Assembly (NCBI GenBank): GCA_026399075.1 | Contig: JAPLRR010000035.1 | Location: 1-32,245 of the forward strand | Reading direction: 5' to 3' | DNA length: 32,245 nucleotides | Source of the DNA: Methylococcales bacterium | Lineage (GTDB): Bacteria > Pseudomonadota > Gammaproteobacteria > Methylococcales > Methylomonadaceae | Made by a program: the position numbers and the translations under genes | Shown here: in pieces, positions 23,963-32,031 of the stretch | Layout of the letters: each line of letters begins with the position of its first letter | Numbering within the stretch: position 1 is the first letter of the stretch | The notes under the pieces: model-generated | The model's database searches: none | Seen by the model: the letters and a program-made list of their open reading frames with translations, nothing else | Told to the model about the DNA's origin: nothing

Positions 23963-24841
23963 GTGTCAGACAAACCCCCTTATATTGGCCGGTTCGCCCC
24001 ATCGCCTACCGGCCCCTTGCATTTTGGCTCACTCTACACAGCCTTGGCAAGTTACCTGCAAGCCCGATCAAACCAAGGTTTGTGGCGCTTACGCATCGAT
24101 GACCTGGACATTCCCCGCAACAAACACGGTGCTGCTGATAGCATCCTGAAAACCCTAGATGCCTTTGGCCTACATTGGGACGATGCCGTCGTTTACCAAA
24201 GCCAAACACGCGACATTTATCAAGATATTCTCGACCAATTAGCCAAAGACCAGCTGATTTACCCTTGCACATGCAGCCGTAAAGATGTCGCGGCGGTGTA
24301 TTCTGGGGTTTGCCGGGACAAACAAACCCAACCAGAAGCCCCCTATTCATGGCGCATTAAAACCGATCAGCGCAAAGTTTCCTTTACCGATGACTTGCAG
24401 GGGCTGGTTTGCCAAAATTTGGCAGGGCAGGGCGATTTTATATTAAAAAGGCGGGATCAAATTATTGCCTACCAGTTTGCGGTGGTCGTAGATGATGACT
24501 TACAACAGGTTAACCATATTGTGCGTGGTTATGACCTGCTGGAAGCTACCCCCCGGCAAATTTACCTGCAACAAGTTCTAGGTTTGGCAACACCCAGTTA
24601 TATGCACGTACCGCTGATTATTGATGGGCACGGCTATAAACTCAGCAAACAAACCCTTGCCACAGCCGTCGATGCAAAACATGCCCAGGCCATCATTTTT
24701 GAGCTACTCACCTTATTACGACAAAACCCGCCTAAGGCACTGCAACAAGTAACCTTAACTGAACAGCTAAGCTGGGCAGTGGCGAACTGGAATCCAGCAG
24801 GCTTAACTGGGTGTCGGGAGATACGTAGGGAAGATGGCTAA
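23963..24841 (+). CDS. gluQ: GluQ, glutamyl-Q tRNA(Asp) synthetase
   Basis: Activates glutamate and attaches it to the queuosine base of tRNA(Asp); a paralogue of the catalytic half of glutamyl-tRNA synthetase. The 292-residue protein has the HIGH-type motif HFGS (residues 20-23), the KMSKS-type motif KLSKQ (226-230), and the zinc site C102-T-C104...Y113...C117. It lacks an anticodon-binding domain, as expected for GluQ. The start is GTG. The dksA-gluQ pairing supports the assignment. Confidence 0.96.
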   Translation: MSDKPPYIGRFAPSPTGPLHFGSLYTALASYLQARSNQGLWRLRIDDLDIPRNKHGAADSILKTLDAFGLHWDDAVVYQSQTRDIYQDILDQLAKDQLIYPCTCSRKDVAAVYSGVCRDKQTQPEAPYSWRIKTDQRKVSFTDDLQGLVCQNLAGQGDFILKRRDQIIAYQFAVVVDDDLQQVNHIVRGYDLLEATPRQIYLQQVLGLATPSYMHVPLIIDGHGYKLSKQTLATAVDAKHAQAIIFELLTLLRQNPPKALQQVTLTEQLSWAVANWNPAGLTGCREIRREDG

Positions 24842-25023
24842 GTTTAGCGTTAGTCCATCCATTTTGCTAAAATGTCTCCCTAGTTGCGGGTAAAGCGCAT
24901 AAAAAACTTAGCCTAATAATGTTTGGTGATGTTTAACAAGCCCAAGTCGCAAACACTAATCCCCGCGCGCTTTTTGCAAAGCAAATAACCGATATTCCCA
25001 CCCCAATCCATTAGGCCATTACC

Positions 25024-26175
25024 ATGACAAAAGCCAACAAAGTTGTTCACGTCAAACCCAAAGCCCAGGCTAAAACTTTGTCCGCCGCGCAAAAAAGGTT
25101 TAACCGCCTTAGTAAACAAATTGACCAGCAAAAAAAACTATTGCTGGAATGGAAAGAAGCCATCCCGACCTATAACAGCAAAGTAGAACAAGAATACAGG
25201 CCTTTAGTGGAAACCTTTAACCAGCTAAAACTGCAATGGCTACAGTTATTGGATAGCTATTATGGCCAACCTTTGTTTAAAAAAGCAGAAAAAGCCAAAA
25301 TCAAGCACCTAATCCTCGACATTTGTGAAGATTTGGTGGCTGACATGGAAACCGATGAAGTGAAAGCCCTGTTTAATAAATATGGCGGGGAAGATTTTGA
25401 CACCATAAAACAAGAAACGGACGCAGTGATTGGTGAGATGATGAAAGACTTGGCTAAAAACTTGTTTGACGTTGATATAGATGATGGGGTCGATGTCAGC
25501 TCGCCAGAGAAATTTAAGGCGTATATGGACGAAAAACTGCAAGAACAATCGGCAAACCCAGGCCAAGAAGCCCCCAAAACACCGGCCAAAAAAACCAAAA
25601 AACAATTGGCAAAAGAAGCCCGCCAGCAGGAAGAAGATGCCTTGGCCAGCAAATCCGTGCAAGAAGTTTACCGGAAGTTGGTTGCGGTGTTGCACCCTGA
25701 CCGCGAGCCGGATGAGGCCGAGCGCGAGCGCAAAACGGAGTTGATGCAACGTGTCAATACGGCATACGGCAAGAAAGATTTGCTGCAACTCTTATCCTTG
25801 CAGTTGGAGATTGAGCAAATTGACCTGGCGCACCTTAGCGAAATTGCCGACAGCCGCTTGAAACATTTCAACAAAATACTGTCAGAACAACTCGCCGAGT
25901 TGGTGGAAGAAACAGTTTTAAACGAAGAAGCCTTTAAATTCCAACTACAAATGCCTTTTTATGCCCGATTGTCACCTAAGCAATTATTGACAAGTTTGGT
26001 GCAAGACATGCGGCAAGTACAAGCAGATATCGCTGAAATTAATGAAGAGCTGGTGTATTTCGACAAGCCATCTGAATTTAAAGCGTGGTTAAAATCCTAC
26101 AAAATTCCCAAGAAAAACCAGCGCGATGATTTTGAAGATTTGTTTTTTGGGGGGATGCCGTTTGATTTTCGGTAA
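25024..26175 (+). CDS. J-domain (DnaJ-like) protein with long coiled-coil regions
   Basis: A 383-residue, highly charged, mostly helical protein. A divergent J domain lies at about 210-260: YRKLVAVLHPDRE with the HPD triad at 224-226, then a helix ending QRVNTAYGKKD. The HPD motif is what stimulates Hsp70 ATPase, so the protein probably recruits DnaK. A Lys-rich/Ala-Pro linker (about 175-200) precedes it, and the N- and C-terminal parts have no Gly/Phe region or zinc finger, so it is not a canonical DnaJ. Similar proteins labelled DnaJ exist in Pseudomonas. The N-terminus is basic. It stands alone, convergent with the PEP-CTERM gene across a shared terminator. Confidence 0.82.
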   Translation: MTKANKVVHVKPKAQAKTLSAAQKRFNRLSKQIDQQKKLLLEWKEAIPTYNSKVEQEYRPLVETFNQLKLQWLQLLDSYYGQPLFKKAEKAKIKHLILDICEDLVADMETDEVKALFNKYGGEDFDTIKQETDAVIGEMMKDLAKNLFDVDIDDGVDVSSPEKFKAYMDEKLQEQSANPGQEAPKTPAKKTKKQLAKEARQQEEDALASKSVQEVYRKLVAVLHPDREPDEAERERKTELMQRVNTAYGKKDLLQLLSLQLEIEQIDLAHLSEIADSRLKHFNKILSEQLAELVEETVLNEEAFKFQLQMPFYARLSPKQLLTSLVQDMRQVQADIAEINEELVYFDKPSEFKAWLKSYKIPKKNQRDDFEDLFFGGMPFDFR

Positions 26176-26400
26176 GCCTTTAGATTGGCGGGTAAGGCTT
26201 ATATCAGCTAGGGGCTGGTCGGGACTTGCAAGGCAAGGTCTCTTTGTAGTGCCCTACAAAGTACAGCTTTGGTTTGCTACAAATCAACATAGCAAAGGTT
26301 ACGGTACGCTTGATATTGTGTTGACGGGCTAATCCGGCAACAGCCCGCTTTGCATTCAGGGTTTTGCATCAATCTATTAATCGGTTGAAAAAACGCGGTT

Positions 26401-26444
26401 GTTGCCAAACAAAACCGCCCTAAGGCGGTTTTTGGCTTAGCAAC
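26401..26444. terminator. Bidirectional terminator between convergent genes
   Basis: The core stem AAAACCGCC/GGCGGTTTT (26411-26419 with 26424-26432) has a 4-base loop and a T run to 26433. Outer complementary stretches (GCCAAA 26404-26409 with TTTGGC 26431-26436; GTTGC 26401-26405 with GCAAC 26440-26444) extend or compete with it. On minus it lies three bases past the PEP-CTERM stop and is followed by TTTTGTTT. It can end both transcripts. The rest of 26176-26400 holds no supported gene. Confidence 0.85.
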
Positions 26445-26446
26445 AA

Positions 26447-26968
26447 TTACACGGTTAGTTGTCGGTATCGACGAAATAAGCCCATTCCCGCTAAACCTAA
26501 GGTATATAGAGCCATGCTGATAGGTTCAGGCACGAATTGTAAAGTTCCAAACCCAGAGTCACCCAATAGCGTCGTGTATGAAAAATACGGCCTATCAAAT
26601 GCCCCACCTAAGCCGGATGAGGCTATCAAGGCAAATTGGGGGTCAAACGAACTCACGGCATAGGAGATGCCCAAGAATACGCCCTCTGAAAAATCAGCCG
26701 TAGGCGCAAAATCAGCCGTGCTAATAGCAAAGGTGTTCGTCAAAAATGCCATTGAAAAATCTGACAGCGTAACCGATTCCGCCCCAGTGTAGGTCAAGCT
26801 GGCATCATCGAATAGCAAGAAACCGCTATAGGATTCACCGAATAATGACCCAGAATCAATAACACCATCAAAGCTGTATCTGACCATTGCCGCTTCTGCT
26901 AATGTGGACATCATTAATAGCGTAGCGAATACGCCAGCAATAGATGCAGTCTTAACTGTTTTTAACAT
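26447..26968 (-). CDS. PEP-CTERM exported protein
   Basis: A 173-residue secreted protein. It has an N-terminal signal peptide (MLKTVKTASIAGVFATLLMM, cut probably after AEA) and ends in a PEP-CTERM sorting signal: VPEP near residue 147, a hydrophobic helix, then the basic FRRYRQ tail. Such proteins are processed by an exosortase and often join the biofilm matrix. I chose the ATG at 26968, which has AAGGA 8 bases upstream; the longer frame to 27004 would put 12 residues ahead of the signal peptide. The central part is beta-rich and unassigned. Exosortase is not in the window. The gene follows the nuclease gene by 69 bases on the same strand. Confidence 0.9.
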   Translation of the reverse strand: MLKTVKTASIAGVFATLLMMSTLAEAAMVRYSFDGVIDSGSLFGESYSGFLLFDDASLTYTGAESVTLSDFSMAFLTNTFAISTADFAPTADFSEGVFLGISYAVSSFDPQFALIASSGLGGAFDRPYFSYTTLLGDSGFGTLQFVPEPISMALYTLGLAGMGLFRRYRQLTV

Positions 26969-27037
26969 GAAGTATTCCTTATAAAGTAGGTGTGTTGCCG
27001 CCATTGATTGCTCGCAGGCGGCGATTTGGCGGTCGTA

Positions 27038-30000
27038 TTAAAACAAGAAGTTGGCCGAATTTTTCAGGTTAGCCACGCTGATGTTACGCACCACAATTAA
27101 TGCCCGTTTTACCGCTGGCCCCGCAGTGCCGTCCGAGTCGATATAAATGCTGGTCGTGCTGCCGCTTGCTTCAAACGAGACCACGCCGTCAGCAATCGGA
27201 TCCAGCCCTTGATATTGCAAGCTTTGCAGTAAGGCAGTCAGGATGATTTTGTCTTGGCCCAAGGTAAAGTCGCTGATGGTATCAATGCCTTCTGTAGGGG
27301 TGGTGTAGACAAATTCATCATTGCCTAGCCCACCACTGATGAGGTCAGCGGCGCCCAAACCGGTAATGCGGTCTTTGCCTGGTGTACCAACCAAGGTATT
27401 TTTCGCTGTTGTACCGTTGATGGTGTTGATGCTCTCCCCGAGTTTCAAACCGATGATGACAGGATCATGGTCAGATGTACGGTACTGGTTGGCTTCATAC
27501 AATAGCAGTGCTGCAGGCTTGACTTCAAAACTGGCTTCACCGGTAGTGGCTACGGTGTCGTTGTAATCAAATGAGGGCGGTTCGTCGGAGTTAATGTGCC
27601 AATCAGCGGTATCGGTCACTTGGCTTGCCAATGTTTTGTTGGCCAAGGCATGGTCCAAATAACCTGTTTGACCATCGAACACATAGGAATAAGCCCCCGT
27701 GCCACCAAAGTTTTTGACCAAGTTGGTGTAATCGTCAACGGTATTAGCGGTGTCATCCGGGCCACTTTCTATTGCTTTGATCGGGTCTTCTTTGGCGTAG
27801 CTGTTCAAATCCCCGATAATCAAAAAATCAGGGTCGCCACTGCTAGTGGGGTCGCTGTTTAGCCAATCAGTCAATGCCATAGCCGCATTTTTGCGGGTTA
27901 GGTTACAGTTGCCTTGACCGTCCAGTGCATCGGGGTCGGCTACATCGATACAATCCGAACCTTTTGATTTAAGGTGGTTGACGGCAACCGTAAATTTTTC
28001 ACCTGTGGCGGTTTCGGTAAAGGTTTGCGCCAGGCTTGGGCGGTTTTTGGTGTCAATAAAACGGATATCTTCCGCCGTCGTCAATAGCGCATGGCTACCG
28101 ACTGGTGATACGGTTGCGGTTTTATACAATAAGGCCACTTTAATCGCGTCGCCGCCTATCGTACCCGTGTTGATGTACGCATAAGGCCCGCAGCCACTAG
28201 TGGCATTAGTAGCATTCACTAAGGACGTTAAGGAGTCGGTGGTATTGTTTTCAATTTCCATCAAACCGACAATATCGGCGTTGATGCCACACAAGGCCGC
28301 TGCCGCTTTGGCAGTTTGGCGGGCTAATTCGTCCGCCGAATCTGCGCCACGGCAATCTTGGGTCGCGCTTGGGCTACAAGGGCCGCTGGTGCTGCTGGAT
28401 GTGGTGTCAATAGTGGTGAAATAGTTCAGCACGTTGAAGCTGGCGACTTTGAGTGTGCCGCCGACTTGTGGTGCGGTCGGTTTGCGGGGATTTGCCGAGA
28501 TAAAATTGTAATCGAACACTTCTTCGACCGGACGGACACGCCACGCGTCAGTGCCTGATTGGCCGGCAAACGACCAATGCAACACACCTGTCAGGTTATT
28601 GATGGTATCACCACCACGGAACCGGTTGCTGGTGCTCAAGCCCCCACTCGGATAAGGCAAGGGTAGGCCGCTGCTCAGTGCGAAGTTTTGGGTATTGTTG
28701 CCATCATCCAAAATAATCTGGCGTTTCGCCAAGGTGATGAGATGGTTAGTGTACGCGGCTACGCCAGGATTGGTTACGGAGCTAAAAGTGGGAATCCGGC
28801 CACCTTGGCTTAGCGTCAGTTGGCCATAGCGTTCCAATTGGAAATACTCAGAAACACTTAAAGTAGCTGGAAAACTGACCAACATGCCTTCATACTTTTC
28901 GAAATATGCATTGATTGCCGTCGTTGCCGTCGTCAAATTACCACTGGGAACACCCGGTACTGGCAGCGTAAGCGCCACCGCCGCAGGCATGGCTTGATTG
29001 TTGGCACAAACAAAGGCGCTAGTCACCGTGCCGAGTTGGGTCATATTGAAGAATTCAGCCGGTGTACCTGTCACCCGCACCCTGTCACCGACGCTGACTG
29101 CGGTTATAGGCGTAGTGCCTTCAAAGACAAATATCCCTTCAGACGTTGCCGCATTGCCGTCAACATCGGCATCTTCTTCTTGCACGAAGTAACCGCGCAG
29201 TGAATTGGTGTTGGTGCCTTGATAATCACCGACAACGATACCTTCAATCGTCGTGCCAACTACGCCAGTAAGTGGCGAACTTGTGCCATTACCTTGTAGC
29301 GCAGAAATTTTCGTGGCGCTACTACCGCACCCATTGTCGTCGTTCGTGATCGTAGCTAGCGCTTGACCATCCGCCAGTGTCGCGCCGCTGACTTGGCTCA
29401 CATTTACGGTGAAGGTTTCATTGGCTTCAAAGTTTTGGTCGCCATTGACGACAACGCTGAAGGTATAGCTGGAGTTGCCCGCCGCGATGGTTTGCCCCAC
29501 TAGGGCTTTGCTGATGTAATCGCCGGCAGCGTTTGTGGCAGTGCCGTCAGTCGTGGCAATGTCAAAACTTACCCCACCAGCACCGGCTGGGGCAGATAGG
29601 CTAACGGTGAAGACATAGCTTTGCGTGCCGTTGTTGCCTTCACTTTGCGAAACATCATTAATGGTCAAACTCGGCAAAACAGGCGCGTCGTTGTCGGTGA
29701 TGGCGATAGCTTGGGTGGTCGTCGTGCCTAAGGAGATGCCTGTTGTTGGGCTGCTGATGGTTAAGGTGGCGGTTTCAGCCCCTTCAATATCGGTATCGTC
29801 AGTTATTGTAAACGTCACTGAACCGGATGTGTTGCCATTGGGGATGGTAATGGTGGCGTTGCTCAGAGCGTAGTCAGTTGAGGTGATCCCCGTGCCGGAA
29901 ACCGCCAGATTGACGGTTTGATCCCCAGACACCGCAGCGGATGCGGTTGCCGTCACAGTAATAGCCGTTTGACCCGCTTCAGTGCCAGCCGTTGCGCTTA

Positions 30001-30649
30001 CCGATAGGTTTACAGTCGGTGTCCCCAGCGCACAACTCGCCGTATGACTGCCCAAACCGCTAAAGGTGTCTATCGCAGAACCTGTCCATTCCGCCGCTGG
30101 ATCAAATGCGTTAGCGCCATTGGTGTCGCCCGCACAGACAGTGCTTTTGCGGCTTATGGTATTGTCTTGGGTGCTGGCAAGGCCCGTACCCCATTCAGAA
30201 CCCGGATCAAGGCCGATTTGACCAATAATGTCTTTCGTTACGCCGCCGCAGGTCAATTCGATGGCATCGTCGCCATTAAACCAAGCAGTGCCTAATGTCA
30301 CACCATTGGCGAGATTTAAAAGCGCCGTCGAACTGATCGGATTAGCCAACACATAAACTCCGCCCGCCGGAATAGTGCCGCTGGTAAAAGTGTGGGTTAA
30401 TCCTGGGGTGATCGCGCCGTTAAAATACATTTTTACTTGGCAACTCGCTAAATTGAGGCTGCCTGGGCCGGGGTTATAAATTTCCAAGGCTTTGCTATTG
30501 CTAGCACCTTCAACGTATTCAGAAAAGAATGGATCAGCCAGCGCTTGCGTGCCTGTGACGCATAGCGACAATAAGAGCACCTTGCGGAAGATAGGATTAG
30601 CTACTGCCAATGACAGTGGATGCCGTTTAAATAAGTGTTTTTCAGCCAT
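27038..30649 (-). CDS. ExeM/NucH-type secreted nuclease with Calx-beta and RTX domains
   Basis: A 1203-residue multidomain extracellular nuclease. Order: signal peptide (about 1-38, ending TQALA); lamin-tail domain (about 39-205); two Calx-beta repeats (about 213-322 and 330-440); an OB-fold NucH segment (about 445-715); an endonuclease/exonuclease/phosphatase domain (about 728-1066) with VASFNVLNYF, GLMEIENN, NHLKSKG, GDLNSYAKEDP and SDHDPV as metal and catalytic motifs; then an RTX-type C-terminus (about 1073-1203) with GGLGNDEF and a type I secretion-like tail. ExeM-like enzymes degrade extracellular DNA for biofilm release or nutrients. It carries both a Sec-type signal and a type I-type tail, which is unusual. 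The PEP-CTERM gene lies 69 bases downstream on the same strand. Confidence 0.93.
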   Translation of the reverse strand: MAEKHLFKRHPLSLAVANPIFRKVLLLSLCVTGTQALADPFFSEYVEGASNSKALEIYNPGPGSLNLASCQVKMYFNGAITPGLTHTFTSGTIPAGGVYVLANPISSTALLNLANGVTLGTAWFNGDDAIELTCGGVTKDIIGQIGLDPGSEWGTGLASTQDNTISRKSTVCAGDTNGANAFDPAAEWTGSAIDTFSGLGSHTASCALGTPTVNLSVSATAGTEAGQTAITVTATASAAVSGDQTVNLAVSGTGITSTDYALSNATITIPNGNTSGSVTFTITDDTDIEGAETATLTISSPTTGISLGTTTTQAIAITDNDAPVLPSLTINDVSQSEGNNGTQSYVFTVSLSAPAGAGGVSFDIATTDGTATNAAGDYISKALVGQTIAAGNSSYTFSVVVNGDQNFEANETFTVNVSQVSGATLADGQALATITNDDNGCGSSATKISALQGNGTSSPLTGVVGTTIEGIVVGDYQGTNTNSLRGYFVQEEDADVDGNAATSEGIFVFEGTTPITAVSVGDRVRVTGTPAEFFNMTQLGTVTSAFVCANNQAMPAAVALTLPVPGVPSGNLTTATTAINAYFEKYEGMLVSFPATLSVSEYFQLERYGQLTLSQGGRIPTFSSVTNPGVAAYTNHLITLAKRQIILDDGNNTQNFALSSGLPLPYPSGGLSTSNRFRGGDTINNLTGVLHWSFAGQSGTDAWRVRPVEEVFDYNFISANPRKPTAPQVGGTLKVASFNVLNYFTTIDTTSSSTSGPCSPSATQDCRGADSADELARQTAKAAAALCGINADIVGLMEIENNTTDSLTSLVNATNATSGCGPYAYINTGTIGGDAIKVALLYKTATVSPVGSHALLTTAEDIRFIDTKNRPSLAQTFTETATGEKFTVAVNHLKSKGSDCIDVADPDALDGQGNCNLTRKNAAMALTDWLNSDPTSSGDPDFLIIGDLNSYAKEDPIKAIESGPDDTANTVDDYTNLVKNFGGTGAYSYVFDGQTGYLDHALANKTLASQVTDTADWHINSDEPPSFDYNDTVATTGEASFEVKPAALLLYEANQYRTSDHDPVIIGLKLGESINTINGTTAKNTLVGTPGKDRITGLGAADLISGGLGNDEFVYTTPTEGIDTISDFTLGQDKIILTALLQSLQYQGLDPIADGVVSFEASGSTTSIYIDSDGTAGPAVKRALIVVRNISVANLKNSANFLF

Positions 30650-31178
30650 GATATGTCCTGTTTATAGTTAGGGTTCAGGATTGTTTACACAGCTAAAGTG
30701 GGATAATAGATTGCATCATCAACTGTGAACACTCTACAGTTTATGAATATTGCATTGAAAATTGATGAACGTTCTAAGACAATTCGGTGAAATTTAAGGC
30801 TAAGGGCTTAAAAAAACCGATGCTGCGCAGCAGTAAAAATGATTAACAGGTAAGGGGGCAACGACTATTGCCATAAGGCACTAGCCGCCATCGGCAAATC
30901 TGCCATAAATTGCTATGGACATCGTTATTGGCAAATTTTCCTCACCGTCAGTATCGCCCCAGAATGCAAGACACTGGCAACTAGCGCGTGTTGTATGCCT
31001 AACTGATCTAAGGTTTGCAAATCGGCCTCATTCCGAATGTTACCAGCGGCGACAAAGTGGGTGTTGAGATTTCAACGCTACCCAGCCAATAGGAAAACGC
31101 TAAGGTTTTTGCTGTCGGTTAAAGTGAAATTTTCCTAGGACAATCAGGAGATATACCCATTACATAAGGGCTGGTATT
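30650..31178. other. 529-base region with only a gene remnant
   Basis: Between the nuclease gene and the MxaD-like gene I find no intact gene. The stretch holds the HisA-like remnant at 30925-31071, a 12-base palindrome (30821-30832), and presumably the nuclease promoter in its first 150 bases, which are A+T-rich. Confidence 0.6.
30925..31071 (-). pseudogene. HisA/HisF-like TIM-barrel C-terminal remnant
   Basis: The minus strand reads 48 codons with no start and in-frame stops immediately before (TGA at 31072-31074, another two codons further). The residues include FVAAGNIRNEADLQTLDQLG and then IQHALVASVLHSGAI, which match the last phosphate-binding strands of HisA/HisF-type barrels (xAxGGIRNxxDL...GALVASALH). 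The usual Gly-Gly is Gly-Asn here. HisA-like proteins of this type occur with methanopterin-pathway genes in methylotrophs. The frame continues 7 codons beyond the similarity to a stop. It looks like a decayed fragment left after a deletion. Confidence 0.62.
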
Positions 31179-31742
31179 ATGAATAATATGCCATTTTATC
31201 AATGGCCCAAGGACATGAAACAGACTCTAGTATTATTATGCGCATTCCTCACCTTCCCCTTAAGCGCTTTTGCCCATGGGCCCACGCCCCAAAAAGGTCT
31301 GGACAGTATCACCATAAATGCGCCCGTTGAAGCAGTTTGGGATATGGTCAAACAATTTGATGCCATTGCCACATGGCATCCAGATGTAAAAGCCAGTAAA
31401 GGTGATGGCAAAAATGCTTCGGATGGCATCAGGACAGTAACTTTGCAAGGTGGCGACATAGTAGAAATGTTAGATCACTACAGTGAGCAAGACCATGAGT
31501 ACAACTATCGGCTAAAAACGGAAAACCCACAGGCCTTGCCCATCAGTTCGCACAGTACCAGTTTGCAAGTGACAGCCGGGGATGAAGCAAACACGGCTGT
31601 AGTCACGTTTAAAAGCCGCTTTTATCGTGCCGATACCGGCAATACGCCATCTGCCACCCAAAATGATGAAGCCGCCGTCAATGCCATGACTGCCTTTTTT
31701 AAGAATGGCTTGGTGGGTTTAAAGAATAAAATGGAAAAATAA
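31179..31742 (+). CDS. MxaD-like periplasmic SRPBCC protein
   Basis: A 187-residue secreted protein with a signal peptide (hydrophobic 15-31, cut probably after Ala32) followed by AHGPTPQK and a START/SRPBCC (polyketide cyclase-like) domain. The mature start and the pattern ITINAPVEAVWDMVKQFDAIATWHPDV match MxaD of the methanol dehydrogenase system, a periplasmic protein thought to ease contact between methanol dehydrogenase and cytochrome cL. AAGGG 8 bases upstream supports the ATG at 31179; the ATG at 31215 would give a shorter signal peptide but has poor spacing. No mxa genes are nearby, so it is an orphan copy whose exact role is uncertain. Confidence 0.85.
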   Translation: MNNMPFYQWPKDMKQTLVLLCAFLTFPLSAFAHGPTPQKGLDSITINAPVEAVWDMVKQFDAIATWHPDVKASKGDGKNASDGIRTVTLQGGDIVEMLDHYSEQDHEYNYRLKTENPQALPISSHSTSLQVTAGDEANTAVVTFKSRFYRADTGNTPSATQNDEAAVNAMTAFFKNGLVGLKNKMEK

Positions 31743-31760
31743 CTGGGTAAGTCTGGTACG

Positions 31761-31797
31761 TACGATTTAGTCTTTGCAATGCAAGGTCTAAATCGTA
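31761..31797. repeat. Hairpin after the MxaD-like gene
   Basis: A perfect 10-base inverted repeat (31761-31770 with 31788-31797), with a further six pairs inside (31772-31777 with 31781-31786, one wobble) after a single mismatch. It lies 18 bases after the stop codon. The lack of a T run makes it an uncertain terminator. Confidence 0.5.
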
Positions 31798-31867
31798 GGC
31801 TTAATGCAAGCCTAAACGGCTGGATTTAGCAATATAGAGTACGAAGTTGGTAAGGCGACACAAGATT

Positions 31868-31900
31868 CCCTCGCCCTTTGGGAGAGGGTTAGGGTGAGGG
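31868..31900. repeat. Palindromic CCCTC...GAGGG intergenic repeat (REP-like)
   Basis: CCCTCGCCCTTTGGGAGAGGG followed by TTAGGGTGAGGG. The first part is an imperfect palindrome and the tail repeats its complement. Elements of this form are dispersed in many proteobacterial genomes. A degenerate relative is at 14917-14946. The REP-associated transposase-like gene begins its 3' end 132 bases away. No gene is seen in 31743-32031. Confidence 0.6.
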
Positions 31901-32031
31901 TATTTCAAATGTCGCTTTACCAGCTTAGGCTCCTATACGTTGGTTTGTTGTGGACACCCCTAGTCAGCGGGAAAAGTAGCGCCAAGTGTGGCAATATACC
32001 GCGCAGGATTTATTTTCAAGAGTAAATAGCG

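Noticed and set aside
25309..25788. Open frames antisense to the J-domain gene
   Set aside because: They are Cys/Phe-rich shadows of a Lys/Glu-rich coding sequence and have no start context.
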